Source: Betaproteobacteria bacterium
GTDB lineage: Bacteria > Pseudomonadota > Gammaproteobacteria > Burkholderiales > Rhodocyclaceae
DNA length: 17,951 bases
Direction of reading: 5' to 3'
NCBI GenBank assembly: GCA_028065725.1
Contig: JAPTVL010000201.1
Span: 1-17,951 of the forward strand
The notes under the pieces were generated by a model that had not been told where the DNA came from, ran no database searches, and worked only from the letters and a program-made list of their open reading frames with translations. Below are positions 5,930-14,864 of the stretch, in pieces. A program made the translations under genes and the position numbers. Within the stretch, counting starts at the first letter, position 1; each line of letters begins with the position of its first letter.

Positions 5930-7607
5930 AATTCAATCGGATCAGACTTGCTGTCAGGGTCGATCCGTTCAGCGTTCCAGTAACCTGCACGCTGACGCCG
6001 TTGGCCAGCGTGCCGTTTCCCGAGGGCGTGACTCCGGCGAAATATACGGTGATCCCGTCCAAGTTGAAGGTGCCGTTGGTCAGGTCCACGTTGCTGGCGA
6101 TTCCGTCAATTTGGTTGGTATCGCCGGTGGCATTCGAGCCGCTGCCGCTATTCGCCTGCGGGATGCCCAGCATGAAAGTAACTGTATTAACCACCCATTG
6201 ACCATTGACCAGCGATGCATTGGCTGTGATGTATTTTCCGTTGCGTAGATCCGCGCTGGTGCCGCCGATGTAGAACGGTGTCGGCGCCAAAATCGCCTGC
6301 ACCGTAGCCCCGCCGTCGTCCAGGGTAATCGAAAACGCCCCCGTCGGCGACGTATAGCCGCTGACGACACCGAGGAGATCGCCGACGCTGCCCTCCGACT
6401 CTGTCGCGAACTCGACGCTGCTGGCGCGGACGACATTGTTCGCGACCGTACCTTGAATTTCCACATAGGCATTGTTCTGGAGATCGGCCGCGGTGCCGCC
6501 GGAGAAGGTAGCGGCGCTCGCGTCGACCAGTACGCCACGAACACGGAAATTGGCGGGGCTGACAAGATCGGTGACGGTGCCATTAACCTCCGCCTGAATC
6601 GAATCGCTGTCGTACTGGGTGACGCTAGTCGCCGCCAGTTGGTTGGTGGCCCGATCATAGTTGCCGCGGACGATCACATTCAACTCGTTTGCCAGAACCA
6701 ATCCCGCCGGCGTAAGCGTCGCCGACCCGGCATTGACCGTCACGCCGGCGATGCTGAAGCTTGCATTGCTCGTATAGTTGCGGATCTCGCCGCTCAGACG
6801 CAGGTCGCTGAGGACGCTGCTTAGGCCGCTGCCCGGTTTTCTGATCGCGATGGCGGCGGCGGCCATATTGTTGCCGCTCAGAGGCGTGCCGCTGTACACC
6901 GATACCCGCTCGCCGTCGGCCAGACTCTGGCCGGACGGCGTAATTGCGGTGCTGGTGCCGTAGCTCACGGTCAATCCACCAAGGGTGAAGGTCCGACTGA
7001 TCGAGTTCAGTTGGCTGAGCGTGCCGGTAACACGAACCGCGCAGCCGCCAGCACAGGCGCTTGGCTTGAGTTCGATTCGCGTGGCGGCGACGTAAGGACC
7101 GGAGCCGTCGGTCTTGGGCAAGCCGTCGACCTCGACCCGGTCATTGAGTTGAATACTGGAGAATTGAGCGTATCCGCCATAGACGGTAAGCGGCAGCGTG
7201 GGGTTGGCGGCGTTCGCCACCACCCGCGTTCCTGCGACCGTGATGGTGTTGGTCGATGCGGAAATCTCGGATACTACGCCGATCACTTCGGGGTAAATAT
7301 GTACCGCCGTAGCATTGCCGCGCGAGTCGATTTCCGCCTCGATTTGCTGCCCTAGCCTGGCTGAAGTCGGGGATACGGCCACAGCATTTTCGCTGTCCCC
7401 GGTCAGGTCATAAGCCGCGCCGGCGTCCGGATAACGGCTGCCGTCTACGATGACGCTGCCAAATCCGGTAATGGTGCCGGCTACTATGCCGGTGCCCCCG
7501 GACCCGATCCCTGAGGCCAGTCCGATGCCGGCGCCGCCAGAGCCGCAACCTACCAGACCGGCGATCAATATAACGGCAGCAAATTGACTTAGTACTCTGG
7601 AAATCAT
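5928..7607 (-). CDS. Multi-repeat DUF5666 lipoprotein
   Basis: 559 residues. The N-terminus is a lipoprotein signal with hydrophobic residues 9-19 and lipobox LVGC ending at C21, followed by a glycine/serine-rich linker (22-42). The rest consists of about six or seven related beta-rich units of 65-80 residues of the DUF5666 type. Each has a G-x-[VI]-x-x-[FIL] opening and an x-V-x-V-x-G-[TN]-x…L-x-A-x-x-[IV] closing strand; closings appear for example as IVRGNYDRATNQLAATSV and VQVTGTLNGSTLTASLI. This predicts a long envelope-anchored beta-strand protein. The molecular function is unknown. It overlaps the upstream DUF6502 gene by 4 bp (ATGA), making a two-gene operon, and is transcribed away from the pilus operon. 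Confidence 0.85.
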   Translation of the reverse strand: MISRVLSQFAAVILIAGLVGCGSGGAGIGLASGIGSGGTGIVAGTITGFGSVIVDGSRYPDAGAAYDLTGDSENAVAVSPTSARLGQQIEAEIDSRGNATAVHIYPEVIGVVSEISASTNTITVAGTRVVANAANPTLPLTVYGGYAQFSSIQLNDRVEVDGLPKTDGSGPYVAATRIELKPSACAGGCAVRVTGTLSQLNSISRTFTLGGLTVSYGTSTAITPSGQSLADGERVSVYSGTPLSGNNMAAAAIAIRKPGSGLSSVLSDLRLSGEIRNYTSNASFSIAGVTVNAGSATLTPAGLVLANELNVIVRGNYDRATNQLAATSVTQYDSDSIQAEVNGTVTDLVSPANFRVRGVLVDASAATFSGGTAADLQNNAYVEIQGTVANNVVRASSVEFATESEGSVGDLLGVVSGYTSPTGAFSITLDDGGATVQAILAPTPFYIGGTSADLRNGKYITANASLVNGQWVVNTVTFMLGIPQANSGSGSNATGDTNQIDGIASNVDLTNGTFNLDGITVYFAGVTPSGNGTLANGVSVQVTGTLNGSTLTASLIRLN

Positions 7608-8461
7608 TTGCCAGTCTCCGATTGCGATGAGGTAGCCCGCCGCCCGTCAGGTGCGATTGGCGTTGAATAGAAGTAATTGCCCAGCCTGAAGCGAAACGGC
7701 TCGGCGGTATTCTTATCCCCGGCGTAAAGCTGATTGGCAAGCTTAATCAGCTCCAGCGAATATTTCGCCCAGTGCGAACGGGTGAACTTGGCCAGTTTGT
7801 CTACCGAGGCTTTGCTAAGACCGCTGCCGAATACAGCCTGTTCGAGAAACGGCGGGGGGACGCCGCGCAGATTCGACGTTGCCGCGTAGAGGTGATCCTG
7901 CAGATTCGCTGCAAACAGTTTCAGCAATTCGCTCAAGTCGTCCTGCGGCACGAAACTCTCTCGCACCAAGGCTATCCGCATCGCTTTGCCCTTGCCGTCG
8001 CGGTCGCAGCGCACCATACCCTGCGCTTGCATGGCCTTAAGGATTGCTCCTGGATGCACGTCTCGCGTGATCGACCGCGCCAGACTTTCGAAGGACGGCG
8101 CCGGCCCGTTCTTGAGGAGCCTCCTCGGCTTGCCGCTTTTGAGAACATACCTCGGGTCGCTTACCCATTTGGTGAACAAAAGCGAGGCAATCGATCCCGA
8201 AATTTCCCCTGAATCGCCGTGCCCATTGCTCAGTTCGCGAACGTCCTTGCGATGCAAGCCCGACATCATGCTGACCGAGGAATCGTTGATCTTGACTTCG
8301 CCCTTCTCCAACTCCAGTTTCGCCGCCTGGACAAATACGGGCTTGAGCGCCCTGACAAACAATGGGTAGTTCACGCCTTCCAGCAGGCAGTAGCGCACCA
8401 GCGGCAGCAGGCTTGCCGCGCAAACTTCCAGTACCTCTTCGCCCTTGAGTTTTGGTTTCAC
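7604..8461 (-). CDS. DUF6502 family protein
   Basis: 285 residues, recognised as DUF6502 from its N-terminal pattern (LLPLVRYCLLEGVNYPLFVRALK) and its pairing with a DUF5666 gene. Residues about 59-77 (SSVSMMSGLHRKDVREL) look like the recognition part of a winged helix, which suggests a DNA-binding or regulatory role. A middle segment (SFESLARSITRDVHPGAIL) and a C-terminal helical region (about 190-260) complete it. There is no signal peptide or membrane segment, so it should be cytoplasmic. The start is GTG at 8461; no in-frame ATG lies upstream and no clear Shine-Dalgarno is seen. The 4-bp overlap with the DUF5666 gene shows cotranslation. Function is not established. Confidence 0.85.
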   Translation of the reverse strand: MKPKLKGEEVLEVCAASLLPLVRYCLLEGVNYPLFVRALKPVFVQAAKLELEKGEVKINDSSVSMMSGLHRKDVRELSNGHGDSGEISGSIASLLFTKWVSDPRYVLKSGKPRRLLKNGPAPSFESLARSITRDVHPGAILKAMQAQGMVRCDRDGKGKAMRIALVRESFVPQDDLSELLKLFAANLQDHLYAATSNLRGVPPPFLEQAVFGSGLSKASVDKLAKFTRSHWAKYSLELIKLANQLYAGDKNTAEPFRFRLGNYFYSTPIAPDGRRATSSQSETGK

Positions 8462-8618
8462 CGCGCACGTGTCTTCATTTGGTCGGATTATGAAAAATGT
8501 GATAATCTCCCATTATTACTAATTACAAATCGGATGCGTAGTTAGGGACGTTTGACAAACACGCAGCATCGAAAACCAAATTTTACTTCACTTACTTCAA
8601 ACCGCGATAAGGCGAATT
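8462..8618. promoter_or_regulatory. Divergent promoter region between DUF6502 operon and pilus operon
   Basis: 157 AT-rich bases serve two divergent operons. On the plus strand TTGACA (8552-8557) is a perfect -35 consensus, but the -10 candidates about 17-19 bp on are weak (ACCAAA, CAAATT). No GG-N10-GC sigma-54 element, common for major pilins, is evident. On the minus strand AT-rich stretches near 8505-8530 could hold the -10 for the GTG-started gene. AAGGCG at 8609-8614 is the pilin Shine-Dalgarno. Confidence 0.45.
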
Positions 8619-9014
8619 ATGACTCCGAATCGACGCGGCCGCGGCTTGACCTTGATCGAACTGATGATCGTCCTGGTGATAGTGGGCGTATTGGCGGCGG
8701 TCGCTTACCCATCCTACATGAGCTATTTGGCTAAAGGCAGGCGATCGTCCGCGCAAGCCTTCCTCATGGACATCGCGCAAACGCAGCAACGGTATTTGCT
8801 TGACGCGCGAAACTATGCGCCGGACCTGGCATCGCTGAACATGACCACGCCGAGCAACGTCTCCCTCTACTACACCATCACGATCGGAACAGTCTCCACC
8901 CCGCCGCCGACTTTTTCCGCAATCGCAACGCCCAAAGCCGGGACCCCCCAGGCATCGGACGTAACGCTCAGCATCGATAGCGCAGGGGTGAAGGCGCCTC
9001 CTAACGTCTGGTAG
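8619..9014 (+). CDS. pilE: Type IV pilin, PilE family
   Basis: 131 residues with a short basic leader MTPNRRGRG and a class III (prepilin peptidase) site between G9 and L10. The mature N-terminus LTLIELMIVLVIVGVLA has the conserved Glu at mature position 5 and the long hydrophobic helix that embeds pilins in the membrane and the fibre core. The globular part is typical of PilE-like minor pilins (QAFLMDIAQTQQRYLLDARNY, ending PPNVW). Mature residue 1 is Leu rather than the common Phe, and there are no cysteines, so the C-terminal disulfide loop of major pilins is missing; this favours a minor pilin. First gene of the operon; fimT starts 8 bp after its stop. Confidence 0.9.
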   Translation: MTPNRRGRGLTLIELMIVLVIVGVLAAVAYPSYMSYLAKGRRSSAQAFLMDIAQTQQRYLLDARNYAPDLASLNMTTPSNVSLYYTITIGTVSTPPPTFSAIATPKAGTPQASDVTLSIDSAGVKAPPNVW

Positions 9015-9022
9015 ATGCGACC

Positions 9023-9544
9023 ATGAACTGCGGCGGGCAACAACTGCGCCTGAATTGTCGTCGCACCGCAGGTATCCGAACGCGCGGCGGCGCCGGCTTT
9101 ACCATGATGGAAGTATTGGTGACTGTCGCCATCGCCGCCATATTGGCCGCACTCGCCGCGCCGTCGTTCTCCGATTTGATCGCGAGCCAACGGGCAAAAG
9201 CCGTTGCTTCGGAGTTGTATGTCGCTTTATTGAGGGCGCGCAGCGAGGCCGTGACCCGCAATGCGAACGTCACCTTGTCGCCAAAGGCGGGCGGCTGGCA
9301 AAACGGCTGGCAGATACTGGACCCCACCAATGCGGCTCGCGTTTTGGAGGATCGCGGCGCAACCAGCAACGCCGCGATTAACACCGCGTCCAGCGGCGTT
9401 ACTTTCCAAGGTTCAGGACGTGTCCAGGGAGTCAGCGCACCGACGTTCGTCATTGCGACCGCGGGCGGTTCAGCGGTCAAATACCAGTGTGTATCGGTGG
9501 AACTCAGCGGTCGGCCCTATATGAAATCGGGTTCATCATGTTGA
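9023..9544 (+). CDS. fimT: GspH/FimT-type minor pilin
   Basis: 173 residues. A 25-residue leader ends in GGAG, with cleavage before F26 (FTMMEVLVTVAIAAIL; E30 is mature Glu5). The following LAAPSFSDLIASQRAKAVASELYVALLRARSEAV block is the signature of GspH/FimT/FimU pseudopilins. The C-terminal region carries a late cysteine pair (KYQCVSVE and the final SSC), likely a disulfide. FimT/FimU proteins join PilV, PilW, PilX and PilY1 in the priming tip complex of the pilus; some FimT homologues bind DNA during natural transformation. No strong ribosome binding site is visible, suggesting coupling to pilE. The gene overlaps pilV by 7 bp. Confidence 0.88.
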   Translation: MNCGGQQLRLNCRRTAGIRTRGGAGFTMMEVLVTVAIAAILAALAAPSFSDLIASQRAKAVASELYVALLRARSEAVTRNANVTLSPKAGGWQNGWQILDPTNAARVLEDRGATSNAAINTASSGVTFQGSGRVQGVSAPTFVIATAGGSAVKYQCVSVELSGRPYMKSGSSC

Positions 9545-10122
9545 AACCCTGGTGGCTTTGCGACCGACACCAGCGCGGCACCACCTTATTGGAGGTACTC
9601 ATCACCATTGTGATCCTGGCTTTCGGCTTGCTTGGGCTTGCCGGCTTGCAGGCCAAGGTTCAAAGCGCCGAGCTCGAGTCGTATCAGCGCGTGCAGGCGA
9701 TTCTGCTGTTGTCGGACATGAGCGGGCGTCTCAGCGCCAATCGTTTACAGGCGGCGGCTTACGTAGCCGCGGCCCAACCCATAGGCACGGGAGATGCTCA
9801 GCCCGCGTCCTGCGCGGCCCTCCCGATCGGACCGAATCGCGATCTGTGCGAATGGAGCAATGCCTTGAAAGGGGCGGGGGAACAAAAATCATCCATGAGT
9901 ATTGGGGCGATGGTGGGGGCGCGTGGTTGCATCACCCAGGTCCAGGCGCCTAATTCAGCCTCCGATTTTTGTACCCCGGGCATTTACCGCATTTCCGTGG
10001 CCTGGCAGGGCTTCAATCCAACCAAGGCGTCGGCTTTCACCTGCGGTCAAGGTTTGTACGGACCGGACGCTTACCGTCGCGTCATTACTACGCAGATTAC
10101 GGTTGGTCTCAATTCTTGTTGA
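9538..10122 (+). CDS. pilV: Minor pilin PilV
   Basis: 194 residues. The leader MLKPWWLCDRHQRG is cleaved before T15, giving mature TTLLEVLITIVILAFGLLG with Glu at mature position 5. The next segment, GLQAKVQSAELESYQRVQAILLLSDMSGRL, is the PilV family hallmark (helix followed by the 'A-x-x-L-x-x-D-M' block). Several cysteines (SCAALP, DLCEW, GCITQ, DFCTP, FTCGQ, NSC) suggest disulfides in the globular head. The ATG at 9538 lies inside the end of fimT and is preferred over an upstream in-frame ATG at 9487 because it gives a normal leader length. It acts in the membrane-assembled pilus tip complex. Confidence 0.88.
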   Translation: MLKPWWLCDRHQRGTTLLEVLITIVILAFGLLGLAGLQAKVQSAELESYQRVQAILLLSDMSGRLSANRLQAAAYVAAAQPIGTGDAQPASCAALPIGPNRDLCEWSNALKGAGEQKSSMSIGAMVGARGCITQVQAPNSASDFCTPGIYRISVAWQGFNPTKASAFTCGQGLYGPDAYRRVITTQITVGLNSC

Positions 10123-10154
10123 TCCTTGTTGAAAATCGCCGAGCACCCATAGCC

Positions 10155-11264
10155 ATGTTCAGGATGCGACGAACCATAGGAACCGGCGACAAGCCACGCC
10201 AATGTGGTTTTTCGCTTGTCGAACTGATGGTGGCGATTACGCTGGGTTTGCTCATCGTGGCGGGACTCACCACGTTATTTGTCAAGAACAGTCAAACACG
10301 CGCCGAAATCGAACGCGCCAGTCAGCAGATCGAGAATGGCCGGTACGCGATGCAGCTACTGAGCGACGATCTGCACAACGCCGGTTACCTCGCCGAGTTC
10401 GACGCAAGACAACTGGCGACGCCGGCCGCGAAACCCGACGCCTGCGCAATCGACCTGGCCACCCTGACCGCCGCTCTGCCGATCGCCGTGCAGGGCTATG
10501 ACAATGGTATCGGTGCGCCGGCTTGCTTGAACGACGTGATGGCTGGAACCGACATCCTGGTGATACGCCGCGCCAGCACCTGCGCCGTTGGCGACCCGGG
10601 CTGCGACGCCCTGGTTGCCGGCGCTCCCTATTTCCAGGCATCAGCGTGCAATAGCGCGGCGGAACTGGGTTCCTTCAACGTCACCAACCATTACGCGCTA
10701 AACACAGACACAGCCCAGCTTACTTTGCATAGAAAAGACTGCAATCCCCCGATTACGCCGGGAACGCTTGCCCCTATTCACCAATATCGCACGCATATTT
10801 ATTTTGTCGCCAGAAACGACAAGATTGTGGCGGGGATTGGCGATGGCATTCCCACCCTCAAGCGCGCGGAACTCGGAGCAGAAGGTTTCGCCATCGTTCC
10901 CCTGGTAGAGGGCATCCAGAATCTGCAAATCGAATATGGCATTGATGGCGTCGATCCCGCTAGCGGTGCCCCCGCCCCGCCCGCCGGCACGCCGGCTGTT
11001 TATACCGCCGACCCGGACAGTTACAAGGCATGCGTAGCGGCGACCTGCATCTATTACTGGCGCAACGTCGTGGCGGCCAAGATCACTTTGCTGGCGCGCA
11101 ACACGACCATTACCGCAGGTTACCGGGACGGCAAAAATTACTTGCTGGGACTGAAGGCCGATGGCAGCGCGAACACCGTCGGTCCATTCAACGACGGATA
11201 CAAACGCCACCTATATGAGTCGGTAGTACGGTTGGACAATCCGGCAGGAAGGAATACGCCATGA
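10155..11264 (+). CDS. pilW: Minor pilin PilW
   Basis: 369 residues. The leader MFRMRRTIGTGDKPRQCG is cleaved before F19, giving FSLVELMVAITLGLLIVAG with Glu at mature position 5. The PilW signature NGRYAMQLLSDDLHNAGYLAEFD follows the first helix. A large globular region contains cysteine-rich loops (STCAVGDPGCDALV; CVAATCIYYWRN) and the family's closing pattern, with VPLVEGIQNLQIEYGID in the middle and YRDGKNYLLGL near the end. Together with PilV and PilX it builds the pilus tip subcomplex that carries PilY1. ATG 10155 is preferred to upstream starts because it gives a normal prepilin leader. It overlaps pilX by 4 bp (ATGA). Confidence 0.9.
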   Translation: MFRMRRTIGTGDKPRQCGFSLVELMVAITLGLLIVAGLTTLFVKNSQTRAEIERASQQIENGRYAMQLLSDDLHNAGYLAEFDARQLATPAAKPDACAIDLATLTAALPIAVQGYDNGIGAPACLNDVMAGTDILVIRRASTCAVGDPGCDALVAGAPYFQASACNSAAELGSFNVTNHYALNTDTAQLTLHRKDCNPPITPGTLAPIHQYRTHIYFVARNDKIVAGIGDGIPTLKRAELGAEGFAIVPLVEGIQNLQIEYGIDGVDPASGAPAPPAGTPAVYTADPDSYKACVAATCIYYWRNVVAAKITLLARNTTITAGYRDGKNYLLGLKADGSANTVGPFNDGYKRHLYESVVRLDNPAGRNTP

Positions 11265-11815
11265 AATCGATACCGTCCCGGCAAAGCGGCGCTACCTTGC
11301 TGATTAGCCTGATCATGTTGGTGCTGATGACATTGCTTGCGGTAACCACCTTCAGGCTTGGCAAGGCCAATTTGCAGATTGCGGCCAATATGCAGCAACG
11401 CAACCAAGCATTCGCCGCGGCGCAAGGCGCCATCGAACAGGTTATCAGCAGCACGCAGTTCATGACGACTCCCGCCAATGCGATACCGCATCCTTGCAAC
11501 CTCGTAGTGAACACGACCTGTGTCGATGTCAATGGCGACGGGGTGATGGACGTGACGGTCGCCGTCGCGCCGTCCTGCGTCTCGACTCAGGTCATCCCCG
11601 TTGCCGCCCTGAGTTTAGCCAAGCCCAATGACGTGGGTTGTTTGGTCGGTGTCAGCCAGCAATTTGGTGTAGTCGGAGCAGCCCACACCGGTTCTTTATG
11701 CGCGAATATGCTGTGGGACGTGCAAGCTGTTGCCACCGACCCTCTCAGCAACGCGCAATTTGCGATCAACCAGGGTATCGCTGTCCGTGTGGCGGCAACC
11801 ACCGTTTGCAATTAA
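11261..11815 (+). CDS. pilX: Minor pilin PilX with an EF-hand-like loop
   Basis: 184 residues; start preceded by AGGAAGGA. The N-terminus MKSIPSRQSG/ATLLISLIMLVLMTLL is a PilX-type prepilin, with cleavage after G10. As expected for PilX/GspK-like tip pilins the mature position 5 is not Glu (here Ile15). The block LQIAANMQQRNQAFAAAQGAIEQ is the PilX family hallmark. Residues 89-97 (DVNGDGVMD) fit the calcium loop pattern D-x-[DN]-x-D-G-x-x-D and are bracketed by C87 and C106, so a calcium-stabilised, disulfide-tied loop is plausible. It overlaps pilW by 4 bp and is followed 17 bp later by pilY1. It is expected at the very tip of the pilus beneath PilY1. Confidence 0.9.
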   Translation: MKSIPSRQSGATLLISLIMLVLMTLLAVTTFRLGKANLQIAANMQQRNQAFAAAQGAIEQVISSTQFMTTPANAIPHPCNLVVNTTCVDVNGDGVMDVTVAVAPSCVSTQVIPVAALSLAKPNDVGCLVGVSQQFGVVGAAHTGSLCANMLWDVQAVATDPLSNAQFAINQGIAVRVAATTVCN

Positions 11816-11832
11816 TCGCGAGGAAATCCGTC

Positions 11833-14800
11833 ATGAGCCATTTCGGCAACAGAACGTTCTTGGCGCTCGCGCTTTGGTGCAGCTTCTGCCTCACGCCATT
11901 GCAGGCGATGGCTGACGATATCGATATTTTCCTGGGCGCCTCCGGGGGTAGTGCGGTGGCGCCCAAGGTCACGATTCTTCTTGATAATTCCACCGACGAC
12001 CTGTTCGCGGCCAAGCTTGACGCCATCAGCACCGTTCTGGATACGGTGTTCACCGCAGGAAAACCCATGAATATCGGGCTGGCCATGTGGGGCCAGGTGG
12101 CCCCGCCCCATGGAGGGGCCTATATCCGCTTTGCGCCCAGGGACATGAGTATTGCGGCTAACAGGAATGCACTGAAGGCAATATTGGCTCTGATAAAAAC
12201 GAAAAACGAGTCGACTGGAAAGAAGAACGAGCCTGAAGGGTTTTACGAGCTGTACAAATATTATGCCGCGCTCGCGCCCTACGCCGGCGCCCTGATAAAC
12301 AATCCGAACGCGGACGCGATTGGAAACGCCGGGAGCTACGCCGGCGCCACCGGATTCGGCCAGGGCCTGACGTCCGGATTCGCGTTCAAGCCGGATGGTA
12401 CTTATGACAGCGTAAGCGCGGCCTGTGGCAAGAATTACATCGTCTATATTGCGGCGAATAATGGCTTCGATCCCAACGACGTTCGCGGCCTGCCTACCTA
12501 TGAGAGCCTCAACGTAGCGCCTCCGCTTCCGGTTTTTCCGAGCTATTGGGGCGACGAATGGACTCACTATCTGTACGGCCAGACCAATCCACAGGTCGTT
12601 ACTTACGTATTGGACGCCGCTTCCCCCGGAAATTCGGATCCGGCGTACACCAGCATTTTGCAGGCTGAAGCCAAGCAAGGTGGCGGAACCTGGCAGTATG
12701 TCTCCAGCCAGTCGACTATCGTCACGGCGCTATTGAAGATTTTTGTCGAAATCCAGGCGGTCAACACGACGTTTGCTTCAGCCAGCCTGCCGGTCAACAC
12801 GACAAACCGGGCGCAAGACAAGAATCAGGTATTCATTCCGATGTTTCGACCCGACCCGAGTGCCAAACCACGGTGGATGGGGAACCTGAAGCAGTATCAA
12901 TTGATCAAGGTGGGCAGCACGATCGAACTCGGAGATTCAACTGGAAGTCCGGCCGTAAACCCGCTTACAGGTTTTCCCACCGATTGTGCCATCAGTTACT
13001 GGACAACGGATTCGTCAGGCCCCCCGGCGTACTGGGCAAACGTACCGGAGACCCCCAGCCCCAAAGGACAGTGTTCCGCCACATCGTCTAGCCCGTATTC
13101 CGACTCACCGGACGGCGCCTTTGTGGAAAAAGGCGGCGCCGCGGAGGTAATCCGCAAGGGGAACAATCCGCCATCTACAAACACCACGCCGACTTGGGCA
13201 GTCAACCGCACCATCTACACGCTATCCGGCACCACCGGCACTGTTCTGGTGCCGTTCGACACCACATCCTCCGGACTGCCGCCGTCGCTGGTGAAATTTA
13301 TTCGCGGTGAGGATGTCAACGACGAGAATGCCAGCTGTCCGGCGGGCGCTACCGCAACCAATGCTTGCTATACGGAAGCGCGACCATCCTTGCACGGCGA
13401 TGCCGTTCATTCCCGGCCGCTACCGGTCGATTATGGCGGCTCAACCGGCGTCACCGTCTATTACGGATCCAACGACGGTACCCTGCGGGCGGTGGACTCG
13501 ACTGCCGGTAGCGAACGCTGGGCCTTCATTGCCCCCGAATTCTTCCCCACGCTCTCGCGCCTGAGCAGCAATAGCCCCCAGGTTAACTACCCGGGCATGC
13601 CGGCAGGCATAGTCCCTACCCCTACGGCCAAGAACTATTACTTCGACGGGTCGCTCGGCGTTTATCAAGCCGCCGGAAATTCCAGTGTCTGGATTTACCC
13701 CACCATGCGCCGCGGCGGACGCATGATCTATGCGCTCGATGTCACCAATCCCGCTGCGCCGGCACTCAAGTGGAAAATCGGCTGCCCCAATTTGACGAAC
13801 GATACGGCATGCACAGCGGGCATGAGCGGGATCGGGCAAACCTGGTCCCTGCCGAACGTCGCCGGCTCGGTCAACGGCTACCCCGGACCGGTTGTGATCG
13901 TTGGCGGCGGCTATGACAGTTGCGAGGATGCCAACACGGCGACACCAAGCTGCACCAGTCCCAAGGGGGCCAGCGTCTATGTCATAGACGCAAATACCGG
14001 CGTGGTGATCAAGACATTTGGCACTGCGCGCAGCGTGGCAGCCGATGTGACGCTGCTCGCCGTGACTGAGGTTGGTGTGGCTGACCACGCCTATGCCGTC
14101 GACACCGGGGGCAATATCTACCGCATCGACTTTGGATCATCGGTCAGCAGCTGGACCATGAATCGCGTCGCTTACACCAATGGCTCCGGTCGGAAATTCC
14201 TTTTCCCGCCAGCACTCCTGCCAGCAGCGGGAGGAAGAGTGTACGTGGCAATCGGTTCGGGCGACCGTGAACATCCATTGCTCAGCCAATATCCATATTC
14301 CGGCGTCATCAATCGCTTCTATGTTTATTTGGATGACCTGACTGCCACGACCGCCACGAACCTCGACGATACCTCAATCATGAAGGATTTCAGTACGGGC
14401 TCGACCTGCAGTATCGCCGGTATTCTGCCGTCATCCACCTTCAAGGGCTGGTTCATGAACCTGAATCAAAATGGCCAGGGCGAGCAAACCGTCACGTCCG
14501 CAATCATCGCCGGCGGCATGGTGACATTCAGCACCAATCGCCCGATACCGGCCGCCGCAGGTACCTGCGCTACGACCTTGGGCGACGCGCGCGGATACTG
14601 GGTCAATCTGTTCAACGGATCCGGCGCCATTGGCGTGACCGGTTCCTGCGGCGGAGTCCGGTCGTCGACCTTCACCGGTGGCGGATTACCGCCTTCCCCG
14701 GTAATAGGCACCGTACCCATCGGCGGCAGACCGGTGACGGTGATCATCGGCGCTCCCCAACGAACGGGGGCAGCGAATTCGCCCATCTCGCCACAAGAAG

Positions 14801-14862
14801 TCAAGCCTACTATTACTAACCTCAGGAGTACGATCTACTGGAAATCTTCTGGTGAAAATTGA
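11833..14862 (+). CDS. pilY1: PilY1-type pilus tip adhesin/assembly factor
   Basis: 1009 residues from ATG 11833, chosen for its GAGGAAAT ribosome binding site and a proper signal peptide (1-27, ending QAMA). Residues about 30-330 form a von Willebrand A-like domain of the betaproteobacterial PilY1 type (DIDIFLGASGGSAVAPKV; LLDNSTDD at 49-56). Its metal site is reduced: D51-N-S53-T-D55 instead of D-x-S-x-S. The C-terminal half is a PilY1 beta-propeller, with YYGSNDGTLRAVDS, then GGRMIYALDVTNP, GGGYDSCED and the YAVDTGGNIYRIDFG blade near residues 755-770. A calcium loop of the form DxNxDGxxD was not seen. PilY1 proteins sit at the pilus tip or outer membrane and act in pilus extension, adhesion and surface sensing. 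Last gene of the operon; the BON pseudogene begins immediately after its stop. Confidence 0.9.
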   Translation: MSHFGNRTFLALALWCSFCLTPLQAMADDIDIFLGASGGSAVAPKVTILLDNSTDDLFAAKLDAISTVLDTVFTAGKPMNIGLAMWGQVAPPHGGAYIRFAPRDMSIAANRNALKAILALIKTKNESTGKKNEPEGFYELYKYYAALAPYAGALINNPNADAIGNAGSYAGATGFGQGLTSGFAFKPDGTYDSVSAACGKNYIVYIAANNGFDPNDVRGLPTYESLNVAPPLPVFPSYWGDEWTHYLYGQTNPQVVTYVLDAASPGNSDPAYTSILQAEAKQGGGTWQYVSSQSTIVTALLKIFVEIQAVNTTFASASLPVNTTNRAQDKNQVFIPMFRPDPSAKPRWMGNLKQYQLIKVGSTIELGDSTGSPAVNPLTGFPTDCAISYWTTDSSGPPAYWANVPETPSPKGQCSATSSSPYSDSPDGAFVEKGGAAEVIRKGNNPPSTNTTPTWAVNRTIYTLSGTTGTVLVPFDTTSSGLPPSLVKFIRGEDVNDENASCPAGATATNACYTEARPSLHGDAVHSRPLPVDYGGSTGVTVYYGSNDGTLRAVDSTAGSERWAFIAPEFFPTLSRLSSNSPQVNYPGMPAGIVPTPTAKNYYFDGSLGVYQAAGNSSVWIYPTMRRGGRMIYALDVTNPAAPALKWKIGCPNLTNDTACTAGMSGIGQTWSLPNVAGSVNGYPGPVVIVGGGYDSCEDANTATPSCTSPKGASVYVIDANTGVVIKTFGTARSVAADVTLLAVTEVGVADHAYAVDTGGNIYRIDFGSSVSSWTMNRVAYTNGSGRKFLFPPALLPAAGGRVYVAIGSGDREHPLLSQYPYSGVINRFYVYLDDLTATTATNLDDTSIMKDFSTGSTCSIAGILPSSTFKGWFMNLNQNGQGEQTVTSAIIAGGMVTFSTNRPIPAAAGTCATTLGDARGYWVNLFNGSGAIGVTGSCGGVRSSTFTGGGLPPSPVIGTVPIGGRPVTVIIGAPQRTGAANSPISPQEVKPTITNLRSTIYWKSSGEN

Positions 14863-14864
14863 GG

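Noticed and set aside
8552..8580. Sigma-70 promoter for pilE from the TTGACA box
   Set aside because: The -35 is perfect but no acceptable -10 lies 16-18 bp away; noted within the intergenic entry only.
11812..12678. Leftward open frame of 288 codons opposite pilY1
   Set aside because: Antisense to well-recognised PilY1 sequence and without protein-like motifs.
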